Positions 35,345 through 41,263 are shown, counted from the stretch's first letter. The stretch is 55,260 nt of DNA from JAWXBM01 sp034440115 (GCA_034440115.1 JAWXBM010000127.1:1-55260); one strand, 5' to 3'. Made by a program: numbers and translations. The notes: generated by a model not told the origin, from the sequence alone.

Positions 35345-35556
35345 CATTTGCCACCGAACACGGTGAAAGCCGCCCTGCAAAACACTTTCAAAGGAACGAA
35401 CTAGGGCTAGCGCTAGAGTTGGGGCTAGGGCTAGGACCAAGTAAAGAGAAAGAGCACGCTCTTCTGTTCTTTAGCTCTCTATTGCTTAAAAACACCGAGC
35501 GGCCCAAAAAAAACACCCGACCAACGACCACTAAAGGAAAAAGAACGGACCAATGA
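35341..35556 (+). CDS. small hypothetical protein with an ELGLALELGLGLG repeat
   Basis: 71 residues, overlapping the primase stop by 4 bp (ATGA). The low-complexity Leu/Gly segment is coded by GGGCTAG-type repeats at 35,403-35,437. The rest is basic (KNTERPKKNTRPTTTKGKR). No family recognised. Coupled starts on both sides support translation. Confidence 0.4.
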   Translation: MTFATEHGESRPAKHFQRNELGLALELGLGLGPSKEKEHALLFFSSLLLKNTERPKKNTRPTTTKGKRTDQ

Positions 35557-35780
35557 ATGAAAACCCAAATAAAACGACTGTGAAACTGGTGAAAAGTTAC
35601 ACGCGTGCTCTCAAAACGTCCACAACGACTTTATGGCTGTTTTGCAGCCCATTTTGCTGCGTTTCCAGGCCGATGAATACTACACCTTCCGCCATTTATA
35701 TATGTATATTATTGTTTATATTAGTGTTACAGATCACTGATAGTCTTTGTATCATATTTTGTTCCATACTTTACGCGTGA
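35553..35780 (+). CDS. possible small membrane protein
   Basis: 75 residues with an ATGA overlap to the preceding gene and AAAGGA upstream. The C-terminal half (about 45-72) is strongly hydrophobic with several Cys. The region is AT-rich. Its last part may be non-coding; there is no independent support beyond the overlap and ribosome site. Confidence 0.3.
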   Translation: MNENPNKTTVKLVKSYTRALKTSTTTLWLFCSPFCCVSRPMNTTPSAIYICILLFILVLQITDSLCIIFCSILYA

Positions 35781-35821
35781 AAACACCGTCACAACGTAAA
35801 TTTGCACGAGGGAAAATTATT

Positions 35822-35938
35822 ATGTTTGAGCATCATTTAGGGCAAGCAAACACTATTGTGAACCCGGCTGCACATAGACCGGAAATTGTTGGATCGGAAA
35901 CCGCAAATGCTAAGGAGTTTCAATATGGACCCATATGA
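35822..35938 (+). CDS. possible 38-residue leader-like ORF
   Basis: ATG at 35,822 preceded by GAGGG at 10-nt spacing; 38 codons ending 14 bp inside the start of the next gene. The peptide is polar with two His near the start. It may couple translation of the next gene or be chance. Confidence 0.25.
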   Translation: MFEHHLGQANTIVNPAAHRPEIVGSETANAKEFQYGPI

Positions 35939-36539
35939 CATTCAAGTTTCAGATAGTGACGGACTAAAAATGTCAAAGGAGGAGCTTTCAAAGTTAAAGT
36001 CCAAGCTTTACACAACGGCCTCTGGATCAAACTCACTGGCATTGCATGCTCTTCATGAACACGGTGATTGGGGCGAAATGCGGGACCGTCTGAAGCAAAT
36101 TAACGCTAGTGTGAATGACGGTGATTTGACTTGTGCAGAGGCGCTTCTGATTGATCAAGCCTATGTTCTTCAGTCTATCTTCTCGAATTACATTGCCAAA
36201 ATGGTTAACACTGAGTACTTGAGCCAGACGGAAGCCTACTCAAAGATCGCACTCAGAGCCCAGAATCAGTGCCAGCGCACACTGAAGACATTGCTGGAAT
36301 ATAAGAACCCCAAACGCACAACTTTCATCAAGCAGCAAAACAATACTTTGAACCAGCAAATCAACGAGGGAGAAAAATCTGAAAAAGAAATTAAACCTGC
36401 AAACGAACTTTTGGAGCAGAAAGATGGCACATGGATGGACACCAGAAAGACGAAAGAAGCAGTCCCTGTTAATTCAAACTTGGAAACCCTGGGAAAAATC
36501 AACAGGACCAAAGACCGAAGCAGGAAAAAAACACTCTAA
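35925..36539 (+). CDS. hypothetical island protein, helical
   Basis: 204 residues. I start at 35,925 because AAGGAG stands 7 nt upstream; a longer frame to 35,886 has no ribosome site. The body is helical: SNSLALHALHEHGDWGEMRDRL, a second helix pair to about 115, then AYSKIALRAQNQCQRTLKTLLEYKNP and a Gln/Asn-rich, charged tail. Similar helical proteins are found in phages and islands of gammaproteobacteria, without known function. Its last 116 bp overlap the next gene in another frame. Confidence 0.65.
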   Translation: MDPYDIQVSDSDGLKMSKEELSKLKSKLYTTASGSNSLALHALHEHGDWGEMRDRLKQINASVNDGDLTCAEALLIDQAYVLQSIFSNYIAKMVNTEYLSQTEAYSKIALRAQNQCQRTLKTLLEYKNPKRTTFIKQQNNTLNQQINEGEKSEKEIKPANELLEQKDGTWMDTRKTKEAVPVNSNLETLGKINRTKDRSRKKTL

Positions 36540-36648
36540 TCAGAACGCTTTTAAGCATGGTATGAGAAGCGCCGAAGTTCGAGCGACTGAATCAGACATT
36601 GCGCAGTTGACTCGATTGGAACGCGAAGTCCGAAAATGGAATAGCTAG
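36424..36648 (+). CDS. small basic protein with GPKTEAGKxxSxxNAxKHG motif
   Basis: 74 residues. The segment STGPKTEAGKKHSNQNAFKHG resembles a motif common in small proteins of phages and islands. GGAG lies 7 nt before the ATG at 36,424, inside the end of the previous gene. Basic composition (WTPERRKKQS) suggests nucleic-acid binding, by inference. It is the last plus-strand gene before the cassette cluster. Confidence 0.6.
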   Translation: MAHGWTPERRKKQSLLIQTWKPWEKSTGPKTEAGKKHSNQNAFKHGMRSAEVRATESDIAQLTRLEREVRKWNS

Positions 36649-36651
36649 CCA

Positions 36652-36732
36652 TCATAACCACTCTTCAAACTCGAGCTTCCCTACCGGAGCCTGCGATAGA
36701 GCTAACAAATTTTCGGGGTTGAGGAGATTCAT
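36652..36732 (-). pseudogene. possible truncated fourth cassette ORF
   Basis: Reading in the cassette direction, an ATG at 36,732 follows the last attC core site by 15 bp, the spacing seen for the other cassettes. It codes 26 residues (MNLLNPENLLALSQ...EEWL) and then stops where the sequence meets the 3' end of the opposing island gene. No attC follows. It looks like the decapped start of a further cassette, cut by recombination or deletion. It is too short to be sure. Confidence 0.35.
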
Positions 36733-36747
36733 GTTGCTTGCAAAGGA

Positions 36748-36838
36748 AACTAACGTTTAAGTTCACCAGCGCCGAGCGCCAGCGAGGGAACCCTGGGCGC
36801 GTAGCGACCGGGGCGTCTGGTTTAACGATTTGTTATAT
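36748..36838 (-). other. attC recombination site of cassette 3
   Basis: On the minus strand the site begins with ATATAAC (R'', 36,838-36,832) followed by AAATCG, and ends with ACGTTAGTT, where R' is GTTAGTT (36,754-36,748). Inner arms GTTAAACCAGACGCC and GGTGAACTTAAAC are partly complementary (L''/L'). 91 bp. The gene stop of cassette 3 lies 14 bp before R''. R' matches GTTRRRY at 6 of 7. Confidence 0.8.
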
Positions 36839-36852
36839 TCTGCCCCTGACTT

Positions 36853-37608
36853 TCAACTATCATTTTTTTGGTTGAATTCAGGTGCGGATCTAAACCTAAT
36901 AATTTGAGACCCAGGAAATAGTTCTTTTCCGATTGAGTGCAATTCCTCAGCGACTTCGTTTAGGTAGGGAATTGCCTCGTCCAAGTGTTCGATAATTTGG
37001 TCGGTACCCATAATCAATTTGGTGTGGTCAAGCTCTCCTAATATTCCTTTAATCAATTCGGAAGAAAATGACATTCCTTCCGTTAGACCAGCTGCATGTA
37101 GTTTCGGTTGGATCACTAGAAGGTGTAGCTCTGAGCGACTATTAATTGCACTTAGAACTGAATCAAACTTACTTACAGCCACGACCACTTTTCCCAGAAG
37201 ATTTGGCTCTTTGGATTGAAGAAGAAATGAGCCTGAATCAAGGTTAATCGCTACCTCATTTCGCGGCAGCATCAATGTGGGAGGCATCGAAAGAAATCGT
37301 GCAGGGTCGCCTCGATGAGGTTGAACGAAATCCCGTTCATATACCGTAAGCGTGTTTTGCATTCGTGAAAGCGAAAACACAATGTGATTGATGCTTGCAA
37401 CATTTTTTTGGCGAGTTTCTTCCGCGTTCTCTTGGGTGTTGAGTTTGAATGCGTAGCTCGCACCAAAAAATGCTGCCAAAAGGGTAGCTAGTGCTGGGAG
37501 GAGTATATTGACAATCTCGTTTAAGGAAGGGGCCTCAATCAGTGAATGAATCCCCATCCCTGACATGAACACAAGCACAAATAGCAGGATTTGGGTTCTG
37601 ATGGTCAT
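36853..37608 (-). CDS. cassette 3: two-helix membrane protein of unknown function
   Basis: 251 residues. I start at the ATG at 37,608, which follows AAGG and lies 13 bp after the R' core of the preceding attC; a longer frame to 37,797 only translates that attC site and part of the previous cassette. Two N-terminal membrane segments (about 5-24 and 29-53; MTIRTQILLFVLVFMSGMG, NILLPALATLLAAFFGASYAF) are followed by a cytosolic helical domain with no recognised motif. The AT-rich coding differs from neighbours, as is common for cassettes. Confidence 0.8.
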   Translation of the reverse strand: MTIRTQILLFVLVFMSGMGIHSLIEAPSLNEIVNILLPALATLLAAFFGASYAFKLNTQENAEETRQKNVASINHIVFSLSRMQNTLTVYERDFVQPHRGDPARFLSMPPTLMLPRNEVAINLDSGSFLLQSKEPNLLGKVVVAVSKFDSVLSAINSRSELHLLVIQPKLHAAGLTEGMSFSSELIKGILGELDHTKLIMGTDQIIEHLDEAIPYLNEVAEELHSIGKELFPGSQIIRFRSAPEFNQKNDS

Positions 37609-37621
37609 AGGTACCTTGCGA

Positions 37622-37720
37622 ATATAACGTTTGAACTCAGCGGCCGGGTCGGCTGGCGCGGCTCTTGCGCAAGCAAGAGGCGTGACAGGTGGCACGGTCC
37701 GCTGCAGTGACTTGTTATAC
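37622..37720 (-). other. attC recombination site of cassette 2
   Basis: Minus strand: R'' GTATAAC (37,720-37,714), AAGTCACTGCAGCGGACC (L''), a long internal stem with CTCTTGCTTGCGCAAGAG, then GGCCGCTGAGTTCAAAC (L') and R' GTTATAT (37,628-37,622). 99 bp. This is close to the classic attC form TAACAA...TTCAAACGTTA. The TAA stop of the cassette 2 gene lies inside R'', a typical arrangement. Confidence 0.92.
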
Positions 37721-38242
37721 ATCACTACGGTCACTCGCGGATCTGTGCTTTCGATACTTTTCAACCTGCTTTTCGATCCACTCTTCCGTAACGCCAAACG
37801 CTCCCCACGCCGCCATCCAAACCGGATCCATGCGCGCGTCCACCGACCTAAGATGCTTTAGAATCCCAATCAGTTCGTCAATCATCTTCCGGGCGCCGCC
37901 CTCTTGCATCAAGCTTTCAGCGTGGTCTACATAGAAGCGGTGTGCCAGATAGTTTCGTTGCTCTAAAGCCAAGGCTAGGTCATCTTCTAAGTCGCCGGGT
38001 ATCGAGAACTTGGATTTGGCGGCGTTGATTACGTGCCCAAAGGTCTTGCGATCGAATGACTCATAAAGTCGGTCGACATCATCAACCGTTACTCCCGGGA
38101 TGTTCTGCGCAAGCATCGCTACCGCCAGGTTGACGACTCCTTGCTCAAGAACTGCGGCCTTGTAGTACGTAAGCCCGAAGAAGGCGTAGACCTCCTTTGG
38201 ATCGTCATAGTCTGGGTCCGGAATCGGCGATACATCGCTCAT
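37715..38242 (-). CDS. cassette 2: protein with HEPN-type RNxxxH motif
   Basis: 175 residues, helical and acidic. The start is ATG at 38,242 (MSDVSPIPDPD), only 3 bp after the R' core of the preceding attC, with no ribosome site visible. LEQRNYLAHRFY (R96 and H101) fits the Rx4-6H motif of HEPN ribonuclease domains, set in two predicted helices (about 25-50 and 85-135). HEPN proteins often act in toxin-antitoxin or anti-phage systems; no obvious MNT-type nucleotidyltransferase partner is coded here. The assignment rests on the motif and helical context. Confidence 0.75.
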   Translation of the reverse strand: MSDVSPIPDPDYDDPKEVYAFFGLTYYKAAVLEQGVVNLAVAMLAQNIPGVTVDDVDRLYESFDRKTFGHVINAAKSKFSIPGDLEDDLALALEQRNYLAHRFYVDHAESLMQEGGARKMIDELIGILKHLRSVDARMDPVWMAAWGAFGVTEEWIEKQVEKYRKHRSASDRSDV

Positions 38243-38245
38243 GAT

Positions 38246-38308
38246 GTATAACGTATAAATTAACCGGCGCGTGCGCAGCACGCGTCCGTGTTTAATGACT
38301 TGTTAGAG
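38246..38308 (-). other. attC recombination site of cassette 1
   Basis: Minus strand: TCTAACAAGTCATTAAACAC (R'' and L''), GGACGCGTGCTGCGCACGCG (central stem), CCGGTTAATTTATAC (L') and GTTATAC (R', 38,252-38,246). 63 bp. The arms pair as expected for an attC hairpin. R' fits GTTRRRY at 6 of 7. The TAA stop of the cassette 1 gene lies within R''. Confidence 0.92.
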
Positions 38309-39151
38309 AGCATCTGCAACAGCCCAGCCTTCGTGAGTAAGTTCGAAAACTTCACCTTTGTACCCACGTGCAATGACAAGCCCATTTTCTAGAAGTTGAT
38401 CTAAAGCGGATTCCCATCTTGCGGCTTCTCGCCTGTCTCCGCCTCCATATGATTCGCCGCCAGCTTGAATATAACGCCCGCTCAGGAGAGCAATTTTTAG
38501 TATTGAGCCATCGCCTTTCGATGCCGCCGCCTTTAATAGAGTTTTGGTATCTTCATTGAGAGAATATTGGACGGAAGAGTTTTGGGCGGTTGGATTTTCT
38601 GGTAGCAACTCGACCGAAGGAGCTGCCATTTTACTTCGAAGATATTCATTCTTAGAAAGGCAAAGCTGGAGTTGTTTAGATAGCTTTCGCTTAAACTCTT
38701 CAAAGTTTTCATAGGTCTCAATGAGACCTTGAGGCATCAATTTTTCTTTAAATGCGAGCACCTGAGAAAACTGCTTAGAATCTATACTCTCCGGCGCTAC
38801 AGGCTTGGAGGAGAAATAAATCATCGCTGGTTTTCCAGCAGCAACATGCTCTTCTATTTCCTCTACGGTTCCACTTGGAGATTTACCTGTCGGTGTTCCT
38901 AGGCGTGTCCAAAATACCCCTATTAGCAGATCACAATTCTCGAGTATTCGACTATTGATGAGCTCCTGTGGTCGCGCACCAAGCTCTGGAGAGGAGTGTG
39001 TTTCCCAGCCTACCGCCGCAAGCATGACGTTTGCATGTTCCGCGTTTACATCGTTCCAGTCATGAATGATGTCACGAATGATCTCGCGTTCTTCGTCCAC
39101 ATCCCCAGGGGATGCAATCATTACAGGTATCACAGTTGCTTGAAATGCCAC
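38303..39151 (-). CDS. cassette 1: DUF4062/TIR-like domain protein with winged-helix-like C-terminus
   Basis: 282 residues. The start is a GTG at 39,151, 9 bp after a GTTAGAG core site. The N-terminal domain (about 5-115; VMIASPGDVDEEREIIRDII, CDLLIGVFWTRLGTPTG, SGTVEEIEEHVAAGKPAMIYFS) has the alternating strand-helix pattern and the SPGDVxEER start of the DUF4062/TIR-like group. The C-terminal part (about 205-282; WESALDQLLENGLVIARGYKGEVFELTHEG) looks like a winged helix. Relatives of such domains occur near defence genes; catalytic activity cannot be judged here. Confidence 0.78.
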   Translation of the reverse strand: MAFQATVIPVMIASPGDVDEEREIIRDIIHDWNDVNAEHANVMLAAVGWETHSSPELGARPQELINSRILENCDLLIGVFWTRLGTPTGKSPSGTVEEIEEHVAAGKPAMIYFSSKPVAPESIDSKQFSQVLAFKEKLMPQGLIETYENFEEFKRKLSKQLQLCLSKNEYLRSKMAAPSVELLPENPTAQNSSVQYSLNEDTKTLLKAAASKGDGSILKIALLSGRYIQAGGESYGGGDRREAARWESALDQLLENGLVIARGYKGEVFELTHEGWAVADAL

Positions 39152-39160
39152 GGGTATGCT

Positions 39161-39167
39161 CTCTAAC
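39161..39167 (-). other. integron core site (GTTAGAG) at the head of the cassette array
   Basis: GTTAGAG on the minus strand, 9 bp before the start codon of cassette 1, exactly where R' of a preceding attC or an attI would lie. The sequence upstream of it does not fold into a paired L''/L' attC, so it may be the remnant of an attI-like or secondary integration site. No intI gene lies upstream within the window. Confidence 0.6.
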
Positions 39168-39179
39168 TACAATTTTATG

Positions 39180-39292
39180 GAAAACGTGGTGTTAAGGGCT
39201 TTTAAGGCTCGATTTTGCATCATCACTTTTCAATACTCCTTCTATTTCAACCTTCTAGCTGGCACGACTCTGTTCGTTAACACCACCTTTTC
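39180..39292. repeat. 16-bp inverted repeats (15/16) flanking 81 bp
   Basis: GAAAACGTGGTGTTAA at 39,180-39,195 and its near-perfect reverse complement at 39,277-39,292. The right arm also forms a local hairpin, TTAACAC...GTGTTAA (39,277-39,299). There is no coding potential. The gap 39,168-39,403 holds this repeat plus an 8-bp palindrome TTTCGATT/AATCGAAA (39,343-39,380). It could be a MITE-like remnant or an attC/attI relic. Confidence 0.6.
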
Positions 39293-39403
39293 GTGTTAAA
39301 GAGCTGCTAACGCACATAACACCATTCTTTATTAGGGATCCATTTCGATTAAGTATATTGCGCAATCCGCCGAATCGAAAGTTTGTTTTTCGATATAGCT
39401 TAA

Positions 39404-39553
39404 TTGAGCGGGTCGCGGCAACCATTCCAATGCCTATACGAGGATCCGGGTGGTAAGAAAGTCCTGGTAATCATCGAGTACGACGGGTTTCGAGAGCAAA
39501 GCCTCACGGCGAACATGGCGATCAAAGTCAACACCCACCAACAGGAGAAGTAA
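39404..39553 (+). pseudogene. truncated 3' end of an unknown gene
   Basis: An open frame of 49 codons with coding-like composition (CLYEDPGGKKVLVIIEYDGF), lacking an upstream ATG or ribosome site; a stop codon precedes its first TTG. Its end carries the ribosome site of the next gene and its stop is 1 bp before that ATG, as in a coupled gene pair. It is best read as the surviving 3' end of a gene whose front was lost near the cassette insertion. Confidence 0.4.
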
Positions 39554-39554
39554 A

Positions 39555-39863
39555 ATGACCACATTGCCACAGTATCGCGTAGAAGCGGCTCAGGCAGCCC
39601 GCGATAAAGTCGAAGCCTCAATCCAATACGATCTATACATGGACTGGGACACGGAGGAGGAAACGGGTTTTATCGAGTTCATGACCTGCGCTGCCCCTCA
39701 AGTCATGCTCAGGCTGGCACTGAAAGGCGCGTATCTGTCGCACGAATTGAAACCGGGTTACACCGGAGCGACAGACAGCACCACATTGTCAATGCTGATG
39801 GCTCGGTATCGCTCGGAAACCACGAAGATCAAAAAAGTTGAGGAATTGAAACCTGCGGCATGA
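39555..39863 (+). CDS. hypothetical island protein
   Basis: 102 residues, unrecognised, soluble and acidic in the first half (YMDWDTEEETGFIEFM). AGGAG lies 9 nt before the ATG. It overlaps a following ATG (ATGA at 39,860), so it belongs to a small plus-strand operon near the tRNA end of the island. Confidence 0.6.
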   Translation: MTTLPQYRVEAAQAARDKVEASIQYDLYMDWDTEEETGFIEFMTCAAPQVMLRLALKGAYLSHELKPGYTGATDSTTLSMLMARYRSETTKIKKVEELKPAA

Positions 39864-40019
39864 GCAATCGTCAGATCGCCCAGAGTCACCCTCAGTTCGG
39901 TGACTCGTACCGAAGCGGCCCGTGAAGCTGGCCTATCCGAACATCAACAAGTTCAGGCCGTGCGAGTGGCCAGAGTTGATTCCAGCCGCTACCGGCAACC
40001 AACACACCGTGCTAACTGA
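39860..40019 (+). pseudogene. frameshifted remnant with ParB-like TEAAREAGLSEHQ motif
   Basis: A 21-codon ORF starts at 39,860 and ends near 39,925; in another frame (GTG at 39,900) 39 codons include TEAAREAGLSEHQQVQAVRVARV, which resembles the helix-turn-helix of phage and plasmid ParB-like proteins. The two frames together suggest a decayed gene. The motif match is by eye only. Confidence 0.35.
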
Positions 40020-40089
40020 GGGTGCCCACAGTCAGCAATCGCGAACCGAAGCCGCGCAACAAGCCGAATTGACTGAGGGTGTCCACAGT
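40015..40089 (+). repeat. pair of 18-bp direct repeats near attR
   Basis: ACTGAGGGTGCCCACAGT at 40,015-40,032 and ACTGAGGGTGTCCACAGT at 40,072-40,089 (17/18 identical, 57 bp apart), about 110-185 bp from attR. Their position suggests arm-type integrase or excisionase binding sites, but no matching copies were seen beside attL. Confidence 0.6.
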
Positions 40090-40200
40090 AAAGTTATCAC
40101 CCGATCTGGAACTTCGGCAAAGCCACTAGGTATGATAACAAGTATGATACAAACTTGACCTGTCTGTTAATTATTCTTTTAAAACAACTACTTACAAGAG

Positions 40201-40218
40201 TAAATGGCGGAGGGGGTG
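40201..40218. repeat. attR-type direct repeat overlapping tRNA-Ser 3' end
   Basis: TAAATGGCGGAGGGGGTG, identical to 32,055-32,072. Bases 40,205-40,218 are the last 14 nt of the tRNA gene, so integration kept a complete tRNA at this end. Confidence 0.92.
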
Positions 40219-40294
40219 GGATTTGAACCCACGAAGGGCTTTCACCCTTGCCGGTTTTCAAGACCGGTGCATTCAACCGCTCTGCCACCCCTCC
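40205..40294 (-). tRNA. serT: tRNA-Ser (anticodon UGA)
   Basis: 90 nt with encoded CCA. The acceptor stem GGAGGGG pairs with CCCCTCC; the anticodon loop CTTGAAA sits between CCGGT and ACCGG, giving anticodon TGA. The long variable arm (CAAGGGTGAAAGCCCTTCG) and the T loop GGGTTCAAATCCC are typical of class II serine tRNAs. It is the integration site of the island; serS lies 1 kb away. Confidence 0.97.
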
Positions 40295-40331
40295 GGGAAT
40301 GTCGGGCTAAAGGCTGATTCTGAGGCGCGCA

Positions 40332-40337
40332 AGAATA
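40332..40337 (-). promoter_or_regulatory. possible -10 element for tRNA-Ser
   Basis: TATTCT on the minus strand, 38 bp before the tRNA 5' end, followed by a GC-rich discriminator (TGCGCGCC) typical of stringently controlled stable-RNA promoters. The matching -35 is poor. Confidence 0.3.
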
Positions 40338-40517
40338 GCCTAAATTAAAGGCAGGCTCCAGCTTTGAGGTGCGAATCTGGCAATTATTTTTTAATTAATT
40401 ACTATATTTCACTTTGAGTAAACTTGAATTGGATGTTGTTGTCACAATATGCGTATTACAGGCAAAATTTTTCGTGTATTATTGAGCTATTGTTTTTCAC
40501 AGGAGAGAGTTACACCG

Positions 40518-41189
40518 ATGAACACCCCTACCTACCGTATTTCCAATACTGCCAGCGTTCCTACACTGACGGTCAACCGGGTATTACGCAACACTTACAG
40601 TCTGCTCGCCTTGTTGTTTATTGCCGGTGCAGGGACAGCCTGGGTGGCGCAATCGATGCATTGGCGCATTGGTTTCTGGCCTTTCCTGATCGGCATCTTC
40701 GCTTTCACCTACGCCATCAATGCCACGCGTAACAGTTCCATGGGTTTGCTGGTTGCTTTTGGCTTTGCCGGATTCCTCGGTATCTTTACCGGTGCCAACG
40801 TGGATGCTGCATTGTATCGCTATGGCAACGGTGGTGAACTGGTTGCGGCCTCCTTTGGTTTGACCGCCGGCCTGTTCTTCGCACTGTCAGCCTATGCCAT
40901 GACCACCAAGAAAGACTTCAGTGGCTGGTTTGCTTTTCTGGGTGTAGGCACCCTGGCGATTATCGGCGCTTTTGTGCTGAATTATTTCCTGGCCATACCT
41001 GCCCTCGCCCTGGCGCTTTCCACGATGGTGATCCTGTTGGCCTGTGGTTGGATCATTTGGCAAACCCAGAGGATCGTGCGCGGCGGAGAAACTAACTATA
41101 TTATCGCCGCCACCGGTTTGCTGGTTGATATCTTCGCCCTGTTCAATAACCTGCTGGCCATGCTGGGCTTTGGTTTTGGCGACGATTAA
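40518..41189 (+). CDS. yccA: Bax inhibitor-1/YccA family membrane protein
   Basis: 223 residues with seven membrane segments and an acidic C-terminus (GFGFGDD). In E. coli YccA binds and modulates FtsH. The start at 40,518 (MNTPTYRIS) follows AGGAGAG; a longer frame to 40,449 lacks one. YccA-like landmarks are the IGFWPFLIGIFAFTYA and TGANVDAALYRYGNGGELV segments, and the final helix with DIFALFNNLLAMLG. A strong terminator follows. Confidence 0.9.
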   Translation: MNTPTYRISNTASVPTLTVNRVLRNTYSLLALLFIAGAGTAWVAQSMHWRIGFWPFLIGIFAFTYAINATRNSSMGLLVAFGFAGFLGIFTGANVDAALYRYGNGGELVAASFGLTAGLFFALSAYAMTTKKDFSGWFAFLGVGTLAIIGAFVLNYFLAIPALALALSTMVILLACGWIIWQTQRIVRGGETNYIIAATGLLVDIFALFNNLLAMLGFGFGDD

Positions 41190-41210
41190 GGTTTAGCTTT
41201 CTGAAAACGA

Positions 41211-41237
41211 AAAAGGCCCGCAATGCGGGCCTTTTTT
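41211..41237 (+). terminator. rho-independent terminator of yccA
   Basis: AAGGCCCGC-AAT-GCGGGCCTT stem followed by a run of six T; it starts 22 bp after the yccA stop. Confidence 0.88.
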
Positions 41238-41243
41238 ATATTC

Positions 41244-41263
41244 GGGGTCAGTATCCTGACCCC
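41244..41263. repeat. perfect palindrome GGGGTCAG-TATC-CTGACCCC
   Basis: 8-bp perfect stem with a 4-nt loop between convergent yccA and serS; half-copies (GACCCC) recur just beyond. It could act as a terminator for serS on the minus strand, although no T-run follows. Confidence 0.5.

Larger units (their letters stand above)
32055..40218. mobile_element. 8.2-kb tRNA-Ser-integrated satellite-like genomic island carrying an integron-type cassette cluster
   Basis: Bounded by identical 18-bp repeats, the right one inside the 3' end of tRNA-Ser. The left part (to about 36,650) is on the plus strand: integrase, unknown gene, AlpA/excisionase-like gene, primase-polymerase and small unknown genes, many overlapping by 4 bp. 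The right part holds a minus-strand set of three cassettes with attC sites, then remnants. No capsid, tail, packaging or conjugation genes are seen, so it is not an autonomous phage or conjugative element. An integrase-AlpA-primase set without structural genes is typical of phage satellites and P4-like islands. Confidence 0.88.

Noticed and set aside
35403..35437. GGGCTAG repeats as a telomere or CRISPR-like array
   Set aside because: Too few, irregular units within a coding frame; no spacer pattern.
37611..37797. 63-codon N-terminal extension of the cassette 3 gene
   Set aside because: It translates the attC site and the end of cassette 2; the peptide NKSLQRT... AEFKRYIR is a typical attC read-through. 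The ATG at 37,608 has a better start context.
39168..39553. Search for an integron integrase (intI) next to the cassette array
   Set aside because: No frame in this 386-bp stretch can code an integrase; the only tyrosine recombinase in the window is the P4-type protein at 32,230, which lacks the IntI-like overall form.
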